From a virus, in the IMG/VR virus record IMGVR_UViG_3300042540_000182, positions 1 through 29,007 of that record: a stretch of DNA of 29,007 bases. One strand, given 5' to 3'. Position numbers and translations under genes: made by a program. Below, in pieces: positions 5,228-12,741 of the stretch. A model generated the notes under the pieces. That model made no database searches. It was not told the origin of the DNA and was given only the letters and a program-made list of their open reading frames with translations. Every line of letters begins with the position of its first letter. Position 1 is the stretch's first letter.

Positions 5228-5774
5228 TGAAATAGATGTAACCCCTAATGCATTTCATATTTTATGGTGTATTGCTAACAAGCGTAGACCTAAGTCTGTA
5301 AATGCGCATACTGAATTAAGAAATCTTAATGCAGCTAAACTTATAGATGATAAGTATGCAATAACCGAGGAAGGTAAAACGGTTTTAGATAAAGTATCAA
5401 CCGTATTTAAAACGGAAATAGTTGAGCAAAAACCAATTGTGTCAGATGACTATATTGCTCAGTACCTTAACCTATTCCCTAAAGGTAAATTACCTAGCGG
5501 CAAATCAGCCAGGGTAAATCGTAGGGATATAGATAAGGCCTTTAAATGGTTCTTTCAGAACTATGATTATAGTTGGGATACAATCCTTAAGGCAACTGCC
5601 TACTATGTAGATAGCTTTGAGAAACAAAAGTTTATGTACATGAGGAACTCCCAATATTTTATAGGTAAAACTAATCCAGATAAAACTAAAGACTCAGATT
5701 TAGCAAGTTATTGTGAGATCATTCTAAACGGTGGTTACGAAGAAGAAACCACATTATCAGAAAAAGTAGTATGA
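5196..5774 (+). CDS. winged-helix-like replication-associated protein
   Basis: A 192-residue protein. Residues 1-70 look like a winged helix: helix (FYDILDEIDV), ITP-type turn, helix (FHILWCIANKR), recognition-like helix (AHTELRNLNAAKLI), then a wing (DKYAITEEGK). The C-terminal half has LNLFPKGKLPSGKSAR, a conserved-looking patch, followed by aromatic helical stretches (FKWFFQNYDYSWD, ATAYYVD). Lying two genes before the DnaB-like helicase, it could be a helicase loader or replisome organiser; this is inferred from position and the HTH only. It overlaps the next gene by 4 nt. Confidence 0.7.
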   Translation: MILTQFYDILDEIDVTPNAFHILWCIANKRRPKSVNAHTELRNLNAAKLIDDKYAITEEGKTVLDKVSTVFKTEIVEQKPIVSDDYIAQYLNLFPKGKLPSGKSARVNRRDIDKAFKWFFQNYDYSWDTILKATAYYVDSFEKQKFMYMRNSQYFIGKTNPDKTKDSDLASYCEIILNGGYEEETTLSEKVV

Positions 5775-5968
5775 CGTATAAAAAGTTAGCAGCTGTTGTA
5801 ATGATGTTATCCATCATGCTCCTGTTGCATGTAATTGTTTGGAGAGTTAGTACAGATATACTACACATTCAAATTAGTTTTCTGCAGATAATTTTTATCA
5901 ATATTTTCTTGGAAGTATTGAGCAAAGGTTATAGTTTTATATCCCGGAAAGTTCTAGAATCATTCTGA
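5771..5968 (+). CDS. 65-residue membrane protein
   Basis: The product begins MTYKKLAAVV and has two hydrophobic segments at about residues 6-25 and 35-50, separated by a short polar stretch, with a basic tail (SKGYSFISRKV). Two membrane-spanning helices with both ends inside are likely. Its ATG overlaps the previous stop (ATGA). It sits between the winged-helix gene and the helicase, an unusual place for a membrane protein. Holin-like, exclusion or membrane-docking roles are all possible; none is shown. Confidence 0.65.
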   Translation: MTYKKLAAVVMMLSIMLLLHVIVWRVSTDILHIQISFLQIIFINIFLEVLSKGYSFISRKVLESF

Positions 5969-5985
5969 GTTACTGCTCCGGTAAC
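5969..5985 (+). other. small hairpin before the helicase gene
   Basis: GTTAC (5969-5973) pairs with GTAAC (5981-5985), plus one T:G pair inside, around a five-base loop. It begins one base after the stop at 5968 and is followed by AATTTCATTTT. It is too weak to call a terminator with confidence; it could be a partial terminator or processing site. Confidence 0.3.
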
Positions 5986-6003
5986 AATTTCATTTTCAGT
6001 ATA

Positions 6004-6993
6004 ATGGCAGAAAAAAATCATGCTTGGAAAGGGCAGAAAGATGGTTTTGTCCAAGCACTAGAATACATGAAAGGAAGGAGAGATGGTAAGATACGTAGTA
6101 TCAAAACCCCTTGGCCTAAATTTAATGATGCATCTACCGATGGTATAGAGTGGAATACTCTAACTGTTATCGCAGGTAGGTCTGGTGCTGGTAAGACTTT
6201 AGTAAAAGACAATATTGTAAATAGCGCATTTGTACTGAATAAAGGTGAGGAATTTAGGATATTAGAATTTCAGTTCGAGATGCTTTCCAGAGTAACAGCA
6301 TTACGTGAATTCTCCAGTGTGGTCAACAGATCATACAAAGATTTATGTAGTGCTAATGGTCAGCTAGATGATGAAACTCTTTTAAAATGCTATGACTATG
6401 CAAAGATTAGAGTAAAGTATCCTATTGACGTAGTAGAAAATCCCATGACTGTTAAAGAGATTGAAGAGGTAATCATTGATTACATGGAAAGTCACATTAA
6501 TACAGAGGGAGAAGTTCCAAGATATGTCAATACGATTATTACTCTTGACCATTCATACCTGCTTAAGGTAAACAATGGGCAGAACAAGCAGGATATGCTT
6601 TATGAATTTGCTGAGACTCTTACAAAACTTAAGAGAAGATATCCTATTGCATTTATTATTCTAAGTCAGCTTAATAGAAACATTGATAATCCAGAGAGAA
6701 ATGAAGATGGTAGGGCTGGTAACTATATCTTATCTTCAGATCTTATGGGTGCCGATGCTTTGCTTCAGCATGCTGACATCGTTGTTGGTCTTAACAGACC
6801 AGGGTATTTCAAAATTCGGTACTACGGTCCTGAAAGATACATTATTGATGATGAAAAAGTTATGGTAATGCACTTCCTGAAATGTAGGAATGGTGATACC
6901 AGAATGAGTTTCTTCAGAGGTAATTTTGAAAGCATGAGTGTAGTAGAAATACCGACACCACCGAAACAAGAAAAACGTTTAAATACAAAATAA
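6004..6993 (+). CDS. DnaB-like replicative DNA helicase (SF4 C-terminal domain)
   Basis: The 329-residue protein carries the RecA-fold helicase core: Walker A GRSGAGKT at residues 58-65, a glutamate-containing segment LEFQFEM (87-93), Walker B ITLDHSYLL (179-187), SQLNR (221-225) as motif H3, a conserved Gly-Ala-Asp region (MGADALLQHAD, 248-258), and CRNGDT (294-299), equivalent to the KNRNGPTG motif carrying the arginine finger. These are the marks of the DnaB C-terminal domain, which unwinds the replication fork as a hexamer. The primase-interacting N-terminal domain of bacterial DnaB (about 150 residues) is absent, as in several phage helicases. It overlaps the next gene as TAATG. Confidence 0.88.
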   Translation: MAEKNHAWKGQKDGFVQALEYMKGRRDGKIRSIKTPWPKFNDASTDGIEWNTLTVIAGRSGAGKTLVKDNIVNSAFVLNKGEEFRILEFQFEMLSRVTALREFSSVVNRSYKDLCSANGQLDDETLLKCYDYAKIRVKYPIDVVENPMTVKEIEEVIIDYMESHINTEGEVPRYVNTIITLDHSYLLKVNNGQNKQDMLYEFAETLTKLKRRYPIAFIILSQLNRNIDNPERNEDGRAGNYILSSDLMGADALLQHADIVVGLNRPGYFKIRYYGPERYIIDDEKVMVMHFLKCRNGDTRMSFFRGNFESMSVVEIPTPPKQEKRLNTK

Positions 6994-7538
6994 TGATTAA
7001 GACTCAAGAAAAGAAGAACCTAGTTGATAAAAAAGCTAGGATGCAAAATCTTGTAGAGTATCACCAGAATACTTTTAAGTTACTTGGTGTAGAAGATCCC
7101 CTGTTTGTACCTACAATGGCGTACAAACCTTATACGAAGACAGAGTTACATGTTAGTTTGTTTCCAAGTCAGTTAAGAAAGGAACAGGATATCTACACAG
7201 AGTTTGTAAATAAAGAGTTTGAACCTGAAACAGAGGAGAGAACTCTATATAAATGGAAATATAATAAATACTGGGAAGAGGAGTATGATTCTGTTGAATT
7301 AGAAAACAGCAGTGATCGTAGATACTTGGTTCCTGTAAGTGAATTAGAAGCAGTTATAATTCCTAAACCAAAGCAAGAAGTTGATTCTGAGATAATTACG
7401 TTTGATACCTTTGATGAAATCATGGATCCAGACGAAGATTGTCCATTAGATAGAATAACTTTGCGAGATTTAGCTGCAATTATGCTGAATAAACCAGTAA
7501 GCAGAAAGAAGTGGCTAAACCAAATAATTAAATCATAA
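6993..7538 (+). CDS. hypothetical protein in the replication operon
   Basis: A 181-residue protein starting MIKTQEKKNLVDKKARMQ: basic helical N terminus, a Tyr/Trp-rich middle (YKWKYNKYWEEEYDSVEL), and an acidic, low-complexity region (EIITFDTFDEIMDPDEDCPLD) before a short C-terminal helix with KKWLNQIIK. It begins and ends in TAATG overlaps with the helicase and the Sak4-like ATPase, so translation is coupled and a role together with these is likely. Candidate roles such as helicase loader or recombination mediator are speculative. Confidence 0.75.
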   Translation: MIKTQEKKNLVDKKARMQNLVEYHQNTFKLLGVEDPLFVPTMAYKPYTKTELHVSLFPSQLRKEQDIYTEFVNKEFEPETEERTLYKWKYNKYWEEEYDSVELENSSDRRYLVPVSELEAVIIPKPKQEVDSEIITFDTFDEIMDPDEDCPLDRITLRDLAAIMLNKPVSRKKWLNQIIKS

Positions 7539-8281
7539 TGGAAATCGTACTGCCAACCAAGAAACAGAAGCCAGATACTGCAAGTCCAGAGAATCTTGTA
7601 ATCTTTAGTAAGCCTAAGGTAGGTAAGACTACCTTGTTTGCTGATCTACCTGATTGTTTGATTCTAGATTTAGAATCTGGTTCCAAGTATGTTGAGGCTT
7701 TAAAGATTGGTGCTGCTAATGTAGATGAGATTAAGGCAATCGGTAAAGCAATTAAGGATGCAGGTTATCCCTATAAGTACGTAGCTGTAGATACAATTAC
7801 TGCTTTAGAAGAAATTTGTATCCCATTTGCTGAGGAACTTTATTCTCAATCTCCAATGGGAAAGAGCTGGTTTACAGATGGTAAGACTAAGTATGGTAGC
7901 ATACTTAACATGCCTAATGGTGCTGGTTACCCTTGGTTACGTGAAGCATTCTCCACTATTATTGCTTATATTAAGAAGTGGGCACCAAGAGTTATTCTTG
8001 CTGGTCACGTAAAGGATGTGCTGTTGGAAAAGAATGGAGCTGAATTCACATCAATGGATTTAGACCTAACAGGTAAACTTAAAAGGATTATCATGCAGCA
8101 CTCTGATGCAATAGGATATTTGTACAGGAAAGGAGATACAAACATTCTTAGTTTCAAGACTAAAGATGATGTATCTTGTGGTGCAAGACCTATCCATTTA
8201 AAGAATAAAGAATTTGAAATTTCAAAAATTAACGAGGACGGTAGCGTAACAGTTGACTGGTCTCAAATCTTCATCGACTAA
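7538..8281 (+). CDS. RecA-fold ATPase, Sak4/AAA_24-like
   Basis: The 247-residue protein has Walker A SKPKVGKTT (24-32), followed by DLPDCLILDLESG, a pattern typical of phage AAA_24/Sak4 proteins, and Walker B YVAVDTIT (81-88). ILAGHVKD (about 150-160) resembles the sensor region, followed by a polar LDLTGKLKRI segment. Sak4 proteins are single-strand annealing/recombination ATPases that act with an SSB, here encoded just downstream. I do not see a separate exonuclease next to it, though a PD-(D/E)XK protein lies at 14999. Confidence is high for the ATPase, moderate for Sak4-type recombination. Confidence 0.8.
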   Translation: MEIVLPTKKQKPDTASPENLVIFSKPKVGKTTLFADLPDCLILDLESGSKYVEALKIGAANVDEIKAIGKAIKDAGYPYKYVAVDTITALEEICIPFAEELYSQSPMGKSWFTDGKTKYGSILNMPNGAGYPWLREAFSTIIAYIKKWAPRVILAGHVKDVLLEKNGAEFTSMDLDLTGKLKRIIMQHSDAIGYLYRKGDTNILSFKTKDDVSCGARPIHLKNKEFEISKINEDGSVTVDWSQIFID

Positions 8282-8291
8282 ATTTAAAACC

Positions 8292-8981
8292 ATGATTAGT
8301 ACAAAGAACATTAAAGAAAACGGTTCATCATCATCAGTAGCAAAGACATTGTCCCCAGGAAATGCCTCTGTAAAAATTTATAACATCCGACTTGAGGCAA
8401 CACCCTATAATAAGGAAGCTTACAATATCATTCTAGATGTTGAAGGTCCTGCATTAGGTGATGACTTTGAAGGATTTTATGTTGACAAAGACAATCCAGA
8501 TTTGGGTCGTCATCAGGGTCAGGTAGGTCGTGTTAAGCTTACAGAATATCCATTTGCTGATGCAACAACTCCGAAAGGAAATGTAATTGTTCGTGATGAA
8601 GAGATTCTTAAAGCAATCAAGAACCTGTGTAAAGAGACTAAGTCACTAGCCTGGTTAGAATCACAAGATGAAAAGCATGATACTGTTGACTCATTGGTTA
8701 ATCAGTTTAATTATGATAAACCATTTGCCAATAAGTTCCTACGTGTATGTATTGCAGGTAAAGAATACCAGAATAAAGCTGGTTATACTAACCACGATTT
8801 GTATTTTCCTAAATGGTCTAAGGATGGCATTGCATATGAAAGTGCTGAGATTGACGAAGTAAAAAGCAAAGTAGTTAAGTTCAATACTGAAGTTCATATT
8901 AAGAAAAGCAAGACCGTAGAGGTTAAAACATTTGGAGAGTCTACAACAAAGAAGTCTCTGGCTGATGATTTCGAGTTGTAA
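8292..8981 (+). CDS. putative single-stranded DNA-binding protein
   Basis: I start at ATG 8292 (MISTKNIKENG) rather than the TTG at 8253, which lies inside the ATPase gene. The 229-residue protein has a Ser-rich N terminus, a beta-rich centre (VKIYNIRLEATPY, YNIILDVEGPALG) and a C-terminal tail ending LADDFEL, an acidic tip plus hydrophobic end reminiscent of SSB partner-binding tails. Its place next to a Sak4-like ATPase and helicase fits. The OB fold itself is inferred, not shown. It is the last gene before the terminator at 9002. Confidence 0.65.
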   Translation: MISTKNIKENGSSSSVAKTLSPGNASVKIYNIRLEATPYNKEAYNIILDVEGPALGDDFEGFYVDKDNPDLGRHQGQVGRVKLTEYPFADATTPKGNVIVRDEEILKAIKNLCKETKSLAWLESQDEKHDTVDSLVNQFNYDKPFANKFLRVCIAGKEYQNKAGYTNHDLYFPKWSKDGIAYESAEIDEVKSKVVKFNTEVHIKKSKTVEVKTFGESTTKKSLADDFEL

Positions 8982-9001
8982 TAGTTAACTTATAAGATAA
9001 C

Positions 9002-9037
9002 AAAGGGGGCAGAATTAACTGTCCCCTTTAATTTTTT
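9002..9037 (+). terminator. rho-independent terminator after the SSB-like gene
   Basis: An 11-bp stem, AAAGGGGGCAG (9002-9012) with CTGTCCCCTTT (9019-9029) containing one G:T pair, has a six-base loop and is followed by TAATTTTTTAT. It closes the unit 4231-8981. The primase gene starts 13 bases after the stem. Confidence 0.88.
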
Positions 9038-9042
9038 ATAGC

Positions 9043-10011
9043 ATGCTTAGTACAAGATCAATAGTGGTATCAATAGATGAGGTTCCATCTACTTGGATAT
9101 ATGAATATTATTGTAAGCTAACCGAAAAGCTTACAGGTCAGAGTGTTAAGATGAAATCTTTGTTTAATCATAAAGATACTAACCCTAGTTTCTTTATCTA
9201 TTACAGAGACGGTAAGTATAAATGGAAAGATTTTTCTACAGGCTTTGGTGGTAGTGATGTAAATCTGGTTTCTGAAATGTATAGTTTAGAATATCCTGAA
9301 ACTGTTCAGTTGATAATGAAAGACTATTCAGTATTCCTAGAGAAAAACAAAAATGGATATACACTTAGTCCAATAGTTGAGGAAAATAAGTATGAGCTAT
9401 CAACCGTAGTAACAAGACATTGGAATAATCTAGACGCAAGTTACTGGCTACAGTATAATATAGGTTCTGAAACATTAGAAAGATTTAATGTAAAGCCTAT
9501 TGAATATTATGCTTTTACTTGCACTGACAAACCAGGTTTTGATGTGCGCAGTAATTATATGTATGGTTATTATAATTCAAATAACCAGATATGTAAAATC
9601 TACAGACCTAAAAGCCAAGACTATAAATTCATAAAGGTCAGGGATTATTTGCAAGGCACAGATCAGCTAGAGTTTAATAAGCCATATCTAGTAATATGCA
9701 GTTCTTTAAAGGATGCTATGTGCATAGATTCTATGGGTTATCCTATAGAAGTAGTTGCACCGGATAGTGAGAATAGTATAATCCGTAAAGAGATAATTGA
9801 TTTATATAAAATAAAATATAAAGCTATTTGTACTTTACTTGATAATGACAAGGTTGGTATAGAAGCAATGGCAAAATACAATGCACTTTATCAGATTCCA
9901 GGTATACATCTCAAGTTAGAAAAGGATTTATCTGACTCAGTTAAAGTTCATGGTATTGAAACTGTGGATAGAATTCTTAGACCGATCCTTAAAAACATTT
10001 TACTAAGATGA
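9043..10011 (+). CDS. DnaG-like primase without zinc-binding cysteines
   Basis: The 322-residue protein keeps the outline of DnaG-type primases. Residues 39-78 (SLFNHKDTNPSF, then WKDFSTGFGGSDVNLV) correspond to the CHC2 zinc domain, but all zinc-ligand cysteines are gone. The Toprim domain (about 214-290) contains LVICSSLKDAM, where the usual Glu is Ser as in many phage relatives, APDSEN, and TLLDNDKVGIEA (264-275), the metal-binding Asp pair. It synthesises RNA primers for the polymerase at 16909. No helicase domain is fused. It overlaps the nuclease gene by 4 nt. Confidence 0.8.
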   Translation: MLSTRSIVVSIDEVPSTWIYEYYCKLTEKLTGQSVKMKSLFNHKDTNPSFFIYYRDGKYKWKDFSTGFGGSDVNLVSEMYSLEYPETVQLIMKDYSVFLEKNKNGYTLSPIVEENKYELSTVVTRHWNNLDASYWLQYNIGSETLERFNVKPIEYYAFTCTDKPGFDVRSNYMYGYYNSNNQICKIYRPKSQDYKFIKVRDYLQGTDQLEFNKPYLVICSSLKDAMCIDSMGYPIEVVAPDSENSIIRKEIIDLYKIKYKAICTLLDNDKVGIEAMAKYNALYQIPGIHLKLEKDLSDSVKVHGIETVDRILRPILKNILLR

Positions 10012-10430
10012 GTTGGTTATATAACGGTGCTGTCTTTACTGAAGACATGATACCTGAAAATGCTTTTGGTTTTATCTATATCATGGGAGCCATAATTGAT
10101 GGTAAATCAGTAAGTTACGTTGGTAAGAAAAACTTTTATGCAGAAGTAAAAACAAGACTTAGTAAGAAGGCAATGCCTACAGACAAACGTAAAAAGACGT
10201 ACAAACGTGTACGGAAATGTACGTATCAAAATTATTTTAGTAGCAATGAAGCACTAAAACAAGCTCATAAAGATGGTGTACATATTAAAAGAGAAATCAT
10301 AAAGATATGTTACACTAAGTCTGAGCTGTCATACCAAGAAGTAAAGTACCAATTTATGTTTGGAGTACTTGAATCTGAATCTTGGTTAAATGGAAATATT
10401 CTCGGTAAATTTTACAAACAAAACAAATGA
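10008..10430 (+). CDS. GIY-YIG-like endonuclease (T4 Seg/endoII-like)
   Basis: The 140-residue protein has GFIYIMG (21-27) and SYVGKKNF (36-43), matching the GFxY...YxGKKxF form of the GIY-YIG motif in phage nucleases. The rest fits this family: TDKRKKTYKRVR (58-69), FSSNEALKQAH, KREIIKIC, YQEVKYQF with a probable catalytic Glu111, and NGNILGKF (128-135). Such enzymes cut host DNA or act as free-standing homing endonucleases. The Tyr of the second motif is preserved; catalytic Arg/Glu assignments are inferred. It sits between the primase and the small genes at 10427, overlapped by 4 nt on each side. Confidence 0.75.
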   Translation: MSWLYNGAVFTEDMIPENAFGFIYIMGAIIDGKSVSYVGKKNFYAEVKTRLSKKAMPTDKRKKTYKRVRKCTYQNYFSSNEALKQAHKDGVHIKREIIKICYTKSELSYQEVKYQFMFGVLESESWLNGNILGKFYKQNK

Positions 10431-10792
10431 CTGAAGCAGAAATCATGGCAGCTATGCTGTCTATATACGAGCAAGGAATAGAAATGGTAGAAGTAGACTT
10501 CTCTGGATCAGGAGATAGTGGTGATATAGATGAATGGAGATATCTTGATGCTGATAATGATGAAATTGATATCGATGATAAGTCAGAGGCAATAATAAAA
10601 ATGATTGGGGAAGAAATTATTAATCATAATTATGGCTATGACTGGTATAATAATGAAGGTGGTCGTGGTACATTGTATATGAATCTTAAGAAAAGAACTT
10701 GGAAAATAGAGGGTGTTCAGTATGTAGAAGAACCTAATAGTGAAGAAGGAGAACTTGTAAATATCTTAAGTAAGCTAAATGTAAATTCCTGA
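10427..10792 (+). CDS. small acidic protein resembling DUF6878
   Basis: A 121-residue, strongly acidic protein. The VDFSGSGDSGDIDEW segment (23-37) and YDWYNNEGGRGTLYMNL (70-87) match what I remember of the DUF6878 pattern (a YSGSGDSG motif plus W-x-N-[DE]-G-G-x-G). The function of that family is not established. The next gene looks like DUF6915; to my recollection such small genes occur near each other in bacterial and phage genomes, but I cannot verify this here. It shares its stop with the next start (TGATG). The assignment rests on motif memory only. Confidence 0.6.
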   Translation: MTEAEIMAAMLSIYEQGIEMVEVDFSGSGDSGDIDEWRYLDADNDEIDIDDKSEAIIKMIGEEIINHNYGYDWYNNEGGRGTLYMNLKKRTWKIEGVQYVEEPNSEEGELVNILSKLNVNS

Positions 10793-11133
10793 TGGCACAT
10801 CCCCATGAACATGCAAAAAGTTCTGTCAAAAAATGGGGTGGTAAACTAGAAGATTACACAGACATTCATGATTGGTTTGATGAAACTAAGGCCTGGTATG
10901 GTCATAGTATGCATCGGCTATTCCGTCATCACAGCGAGGGAATATTTGAATGTGAAAGAATCTTCGGTGCTTACTTCATCAATTCTGATGGTAAGAAAGT
11001 TTACACCCGTTATGTTGGAGAACAACATGTAAAAGAAGATTGCAATGGTTACATACCAAGTGCAAGAGAATGGATATTATTTATGAATAATCCACAAAAG
11101 TGGATGCTTAAAACACTGGATATCAATGACTAA
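10792..11133 (+). CDS. His-rich small protein resembling DUF6915
   Basis: The 113-residue protein begins MAHPHEHAKSSVKKWGGKLEDY and continues IHDWFDETKAWYGHSMHRLFRHHSEGIF, VGEQHVKED and IPSAREWI. This layout matches my memory of DUF6915 closely (MAHPxxHA, IHxWFDxSKAxYxDxRHRALRHHAEGIF, RYxGEQHVxEDLGxIP). The many histidines (HPHEH, HRLFRHH, EQH) suggest metal binding, but no function is established. It directly follows the DUF6878-like gene and overlaps the next gene by 8 nt. Confidence 0.7.
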   Translation: MAHPHEHAKSSVKKWGGKLEDYTDIHDWFDETKAWYGHSMHRLFRHHSEGIFECERIFGAYFINSDGKKVYTRYVGEQHVKEDCNGYIPSAREWILFMNNPQKWMLKTLDIND

Positions 11134-11572
11134 TCAATTAGAATTAACGTCAGAGATTTGTGATAACATGCTTAAAATGATGCAGTCAAGTGACAAGGAT
11201 AACTTGACAGTTGCTGCAGAGACTATTAGACATATAGATGTAACTGAAAATCTACCTTATCTATTAATCTTATTTAAAGAATCAAGTGCAGAAATTCGTG
11301 CTGCTGTATTTACAGAAACTATGATGGAGGATAAGTTAAGATTGATATGCAAGCATACAGATTTTGATGCCCCTATTACCTATAACGCCATATACAATGA
11401 AATAGTATACCATAATGTTTCAGATAAGGCTATGGAATATTTCTTAGATAAGTTTTCAGTTTCCATAAAAAGAAACATGATGGAATGGGGATTCAGTTTC
11501 CTAACTAATTTTAATCTAAAACTAATACCTATTAAGAATGAATCATCAAGATTCACTAGCAAAGATCAGTAA
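11126..11572 (+). CDS. hypothetical helical protein
   Basis: A 148-residue, mostly helical protein beginning MTNQLELTSEICDNML. It has alternating amphipathic helices with a repeat-like feel (NLPYLLILFKESSAEIRAAVF, about residues 39-60). No catalytic motif or signal is visible. Its end overlaps the zincin/VWA gene by 35 nt in another frame, which suggests that the two are expressed together; an adaptor role for the downstream VWA/MoxR pair is possible but purely positional. Confidence 0.65.
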   Translation: MTNQLELTSEICDNMLKMMQSSDKDNLTVAAETIRHIDVTENLPYLLILFKESSAEIRAAVFTETMMEDKLRLICKHTDFDAPITYNAIYNEIVYHNVSDKAMEYFLDKFSVSIKRNMMEWGFSFLTNFNLKLIPIKNESSRFTSKDQ

Positions 11573-12740
11573 AGAGCTAATGCTGAAAGAACCATTCTAT
11601 GGTTTGTTTCTCATTGGTCTTAATAAGATTTGGTCTGAGAGAATACCTACTGCAGGTGTCTCTAAAAATAACATCAACTATCAACTCGTAATTAATTCTA
11701 ACTTTTGGGAATCTTTATCTGATTCTCATAAGTTGGGATTACTAAAACACGAGTTATTGCATATTGCATTCTTCCATATATGTTCTGAGAATGTTGGTTA
11801 CGATAAAAAACTTTCCAACATTGCAATGGACCTAGAGATTAATCAGTACATTGATGGTATTAACTTACCAGATGGTGGCTGTACAATCCATACAGATCCG
11901 TTTGCACAGTTGAATCTTCCAGTAAAGGTAGGCTGGCGTATATATTATGATCTTATCAAGAATGAATTTGATAATAATCCTGGTAGTGAATCTAGTCAGA
12001 GAATTCAACAGATGATTGATGGTCAAGGTTCTGGAGAATCCCACACTGAAATGGGAGATATGATACCTGATCACGGTACATGGGAAGAGTTTGATAATTT
12101 AAGTGATGCAGAAAAGAAGCTGATTGAAAAGCAAACAGAACACATTCTGTCTGAGATTCAAGATCAGGTAGAAAAGTCAAGAGGTAATATACCAGGAGAA
12201 CTAAAGAATATTCTAGAGAGATTAAATGTAAAAGAGCCACCAAAGTTTGATTGGAAAGCTTATCTTAGAAGATTCACCGGAGGTTCTCAAAGGGTATATA
12301 CCAAAAAGCTTAGACGTAAGTTTAATAAAAGATTTGAGGAAAACCCAGGTCTTAAGATTAAACAACGCCGGCATATTCTGGTTGCTATTGATACTAGTGG
12401 ATCTGTTTCAGAAACAGAATTAAAAGAATTCTTTCATGAGATAGATCACATTAATAAAACTGGTAGCGATATTACAGTAATACAGTGTGACACATCTATA
12501 CGGTATATTGGAGAGTATAAAAGGGGTCAAGAATTAGTAATCCATGGAAGAGGCGGTACTAGATTTGATCCTGTCCTAGAATACTATAATGTAAATACTT
12601 CAAAGTATACGTGTCTAGTCTATCTTACTGATGGATATTGTGATACGGATGTAAATGTAAAAGGTAAAATGCTTTGGGTAATATCTACCCGTGGTAGCAT
12701 AAATAAATCATTAAAAGGACCACAAATTAAATTGAATTAA
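11538..12740 (+). CDS. VWA-like metallopeptidase-type protein (DUF2201 family)
   Basis: A 400-residue two-domain protein. The N-terminal part has LLKHELLHIAFFH: HExxH plus a third His (71-80), a zincin zinc site, followed by MDLEIN (97-102). A low-complexity Gly/Ser/Glu linker (about 145-180) leads to a von Willebrand A domain with a MIDAS metal site: AIDTSGS (283-289), GGTRF (339-343, Thr341) and LTDG (363-366). Proteins with this architecture usually pair with MoxR-type AAA+ ATPases, encoded here one base downstream. In that partnership the ATPase remodels or loads substrates, while VWA binds partners through a divalent metal. Whether the zincin site is an active protease is unknown. Confidence 0.85.
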   Translation: MNHQDSLAKISKELMLKEPFYGLFLIGLNKIWSERIPTAGVSKNNINYQLVINSNFWESLSDSHKLGLLKHELLHIAFFHICSENVGYDKKLSNIAMDLEINQYIDGINLPDGGCTIHTDPFAQLNLPVKVGWRIYYDLIKNEFDNNPGSESSQRIQQMIDGQGSGESHTEMGDMIPDHGTWEEFDNLSDAEKKLIEKQTEHILSEIQDQVEKSRGNIPGELKNILERLNVKEPPKFDWKAYLRRFTGGSQRVYTKKLRRKFNKRFEENPGLKIKQRRHILVAIDTSGSVSETELKEFFHEIDHINKTGSDITVIQCDTSIRYIGEYKRGQELVIHGRGGTRFDPVLEYYNVNTSKYTCLVYLTDGYCDTDVNVKGKMLWVISTRGSINKSLKGPQIKLN

Positions 12741-12741
12741 G

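Noticed and set aside
6736-6969. Minus-strand open frames opposite the helicase gene
   Set aside because: The helicase motifs on the plus strand are clear, and these frames have no protein family signal.
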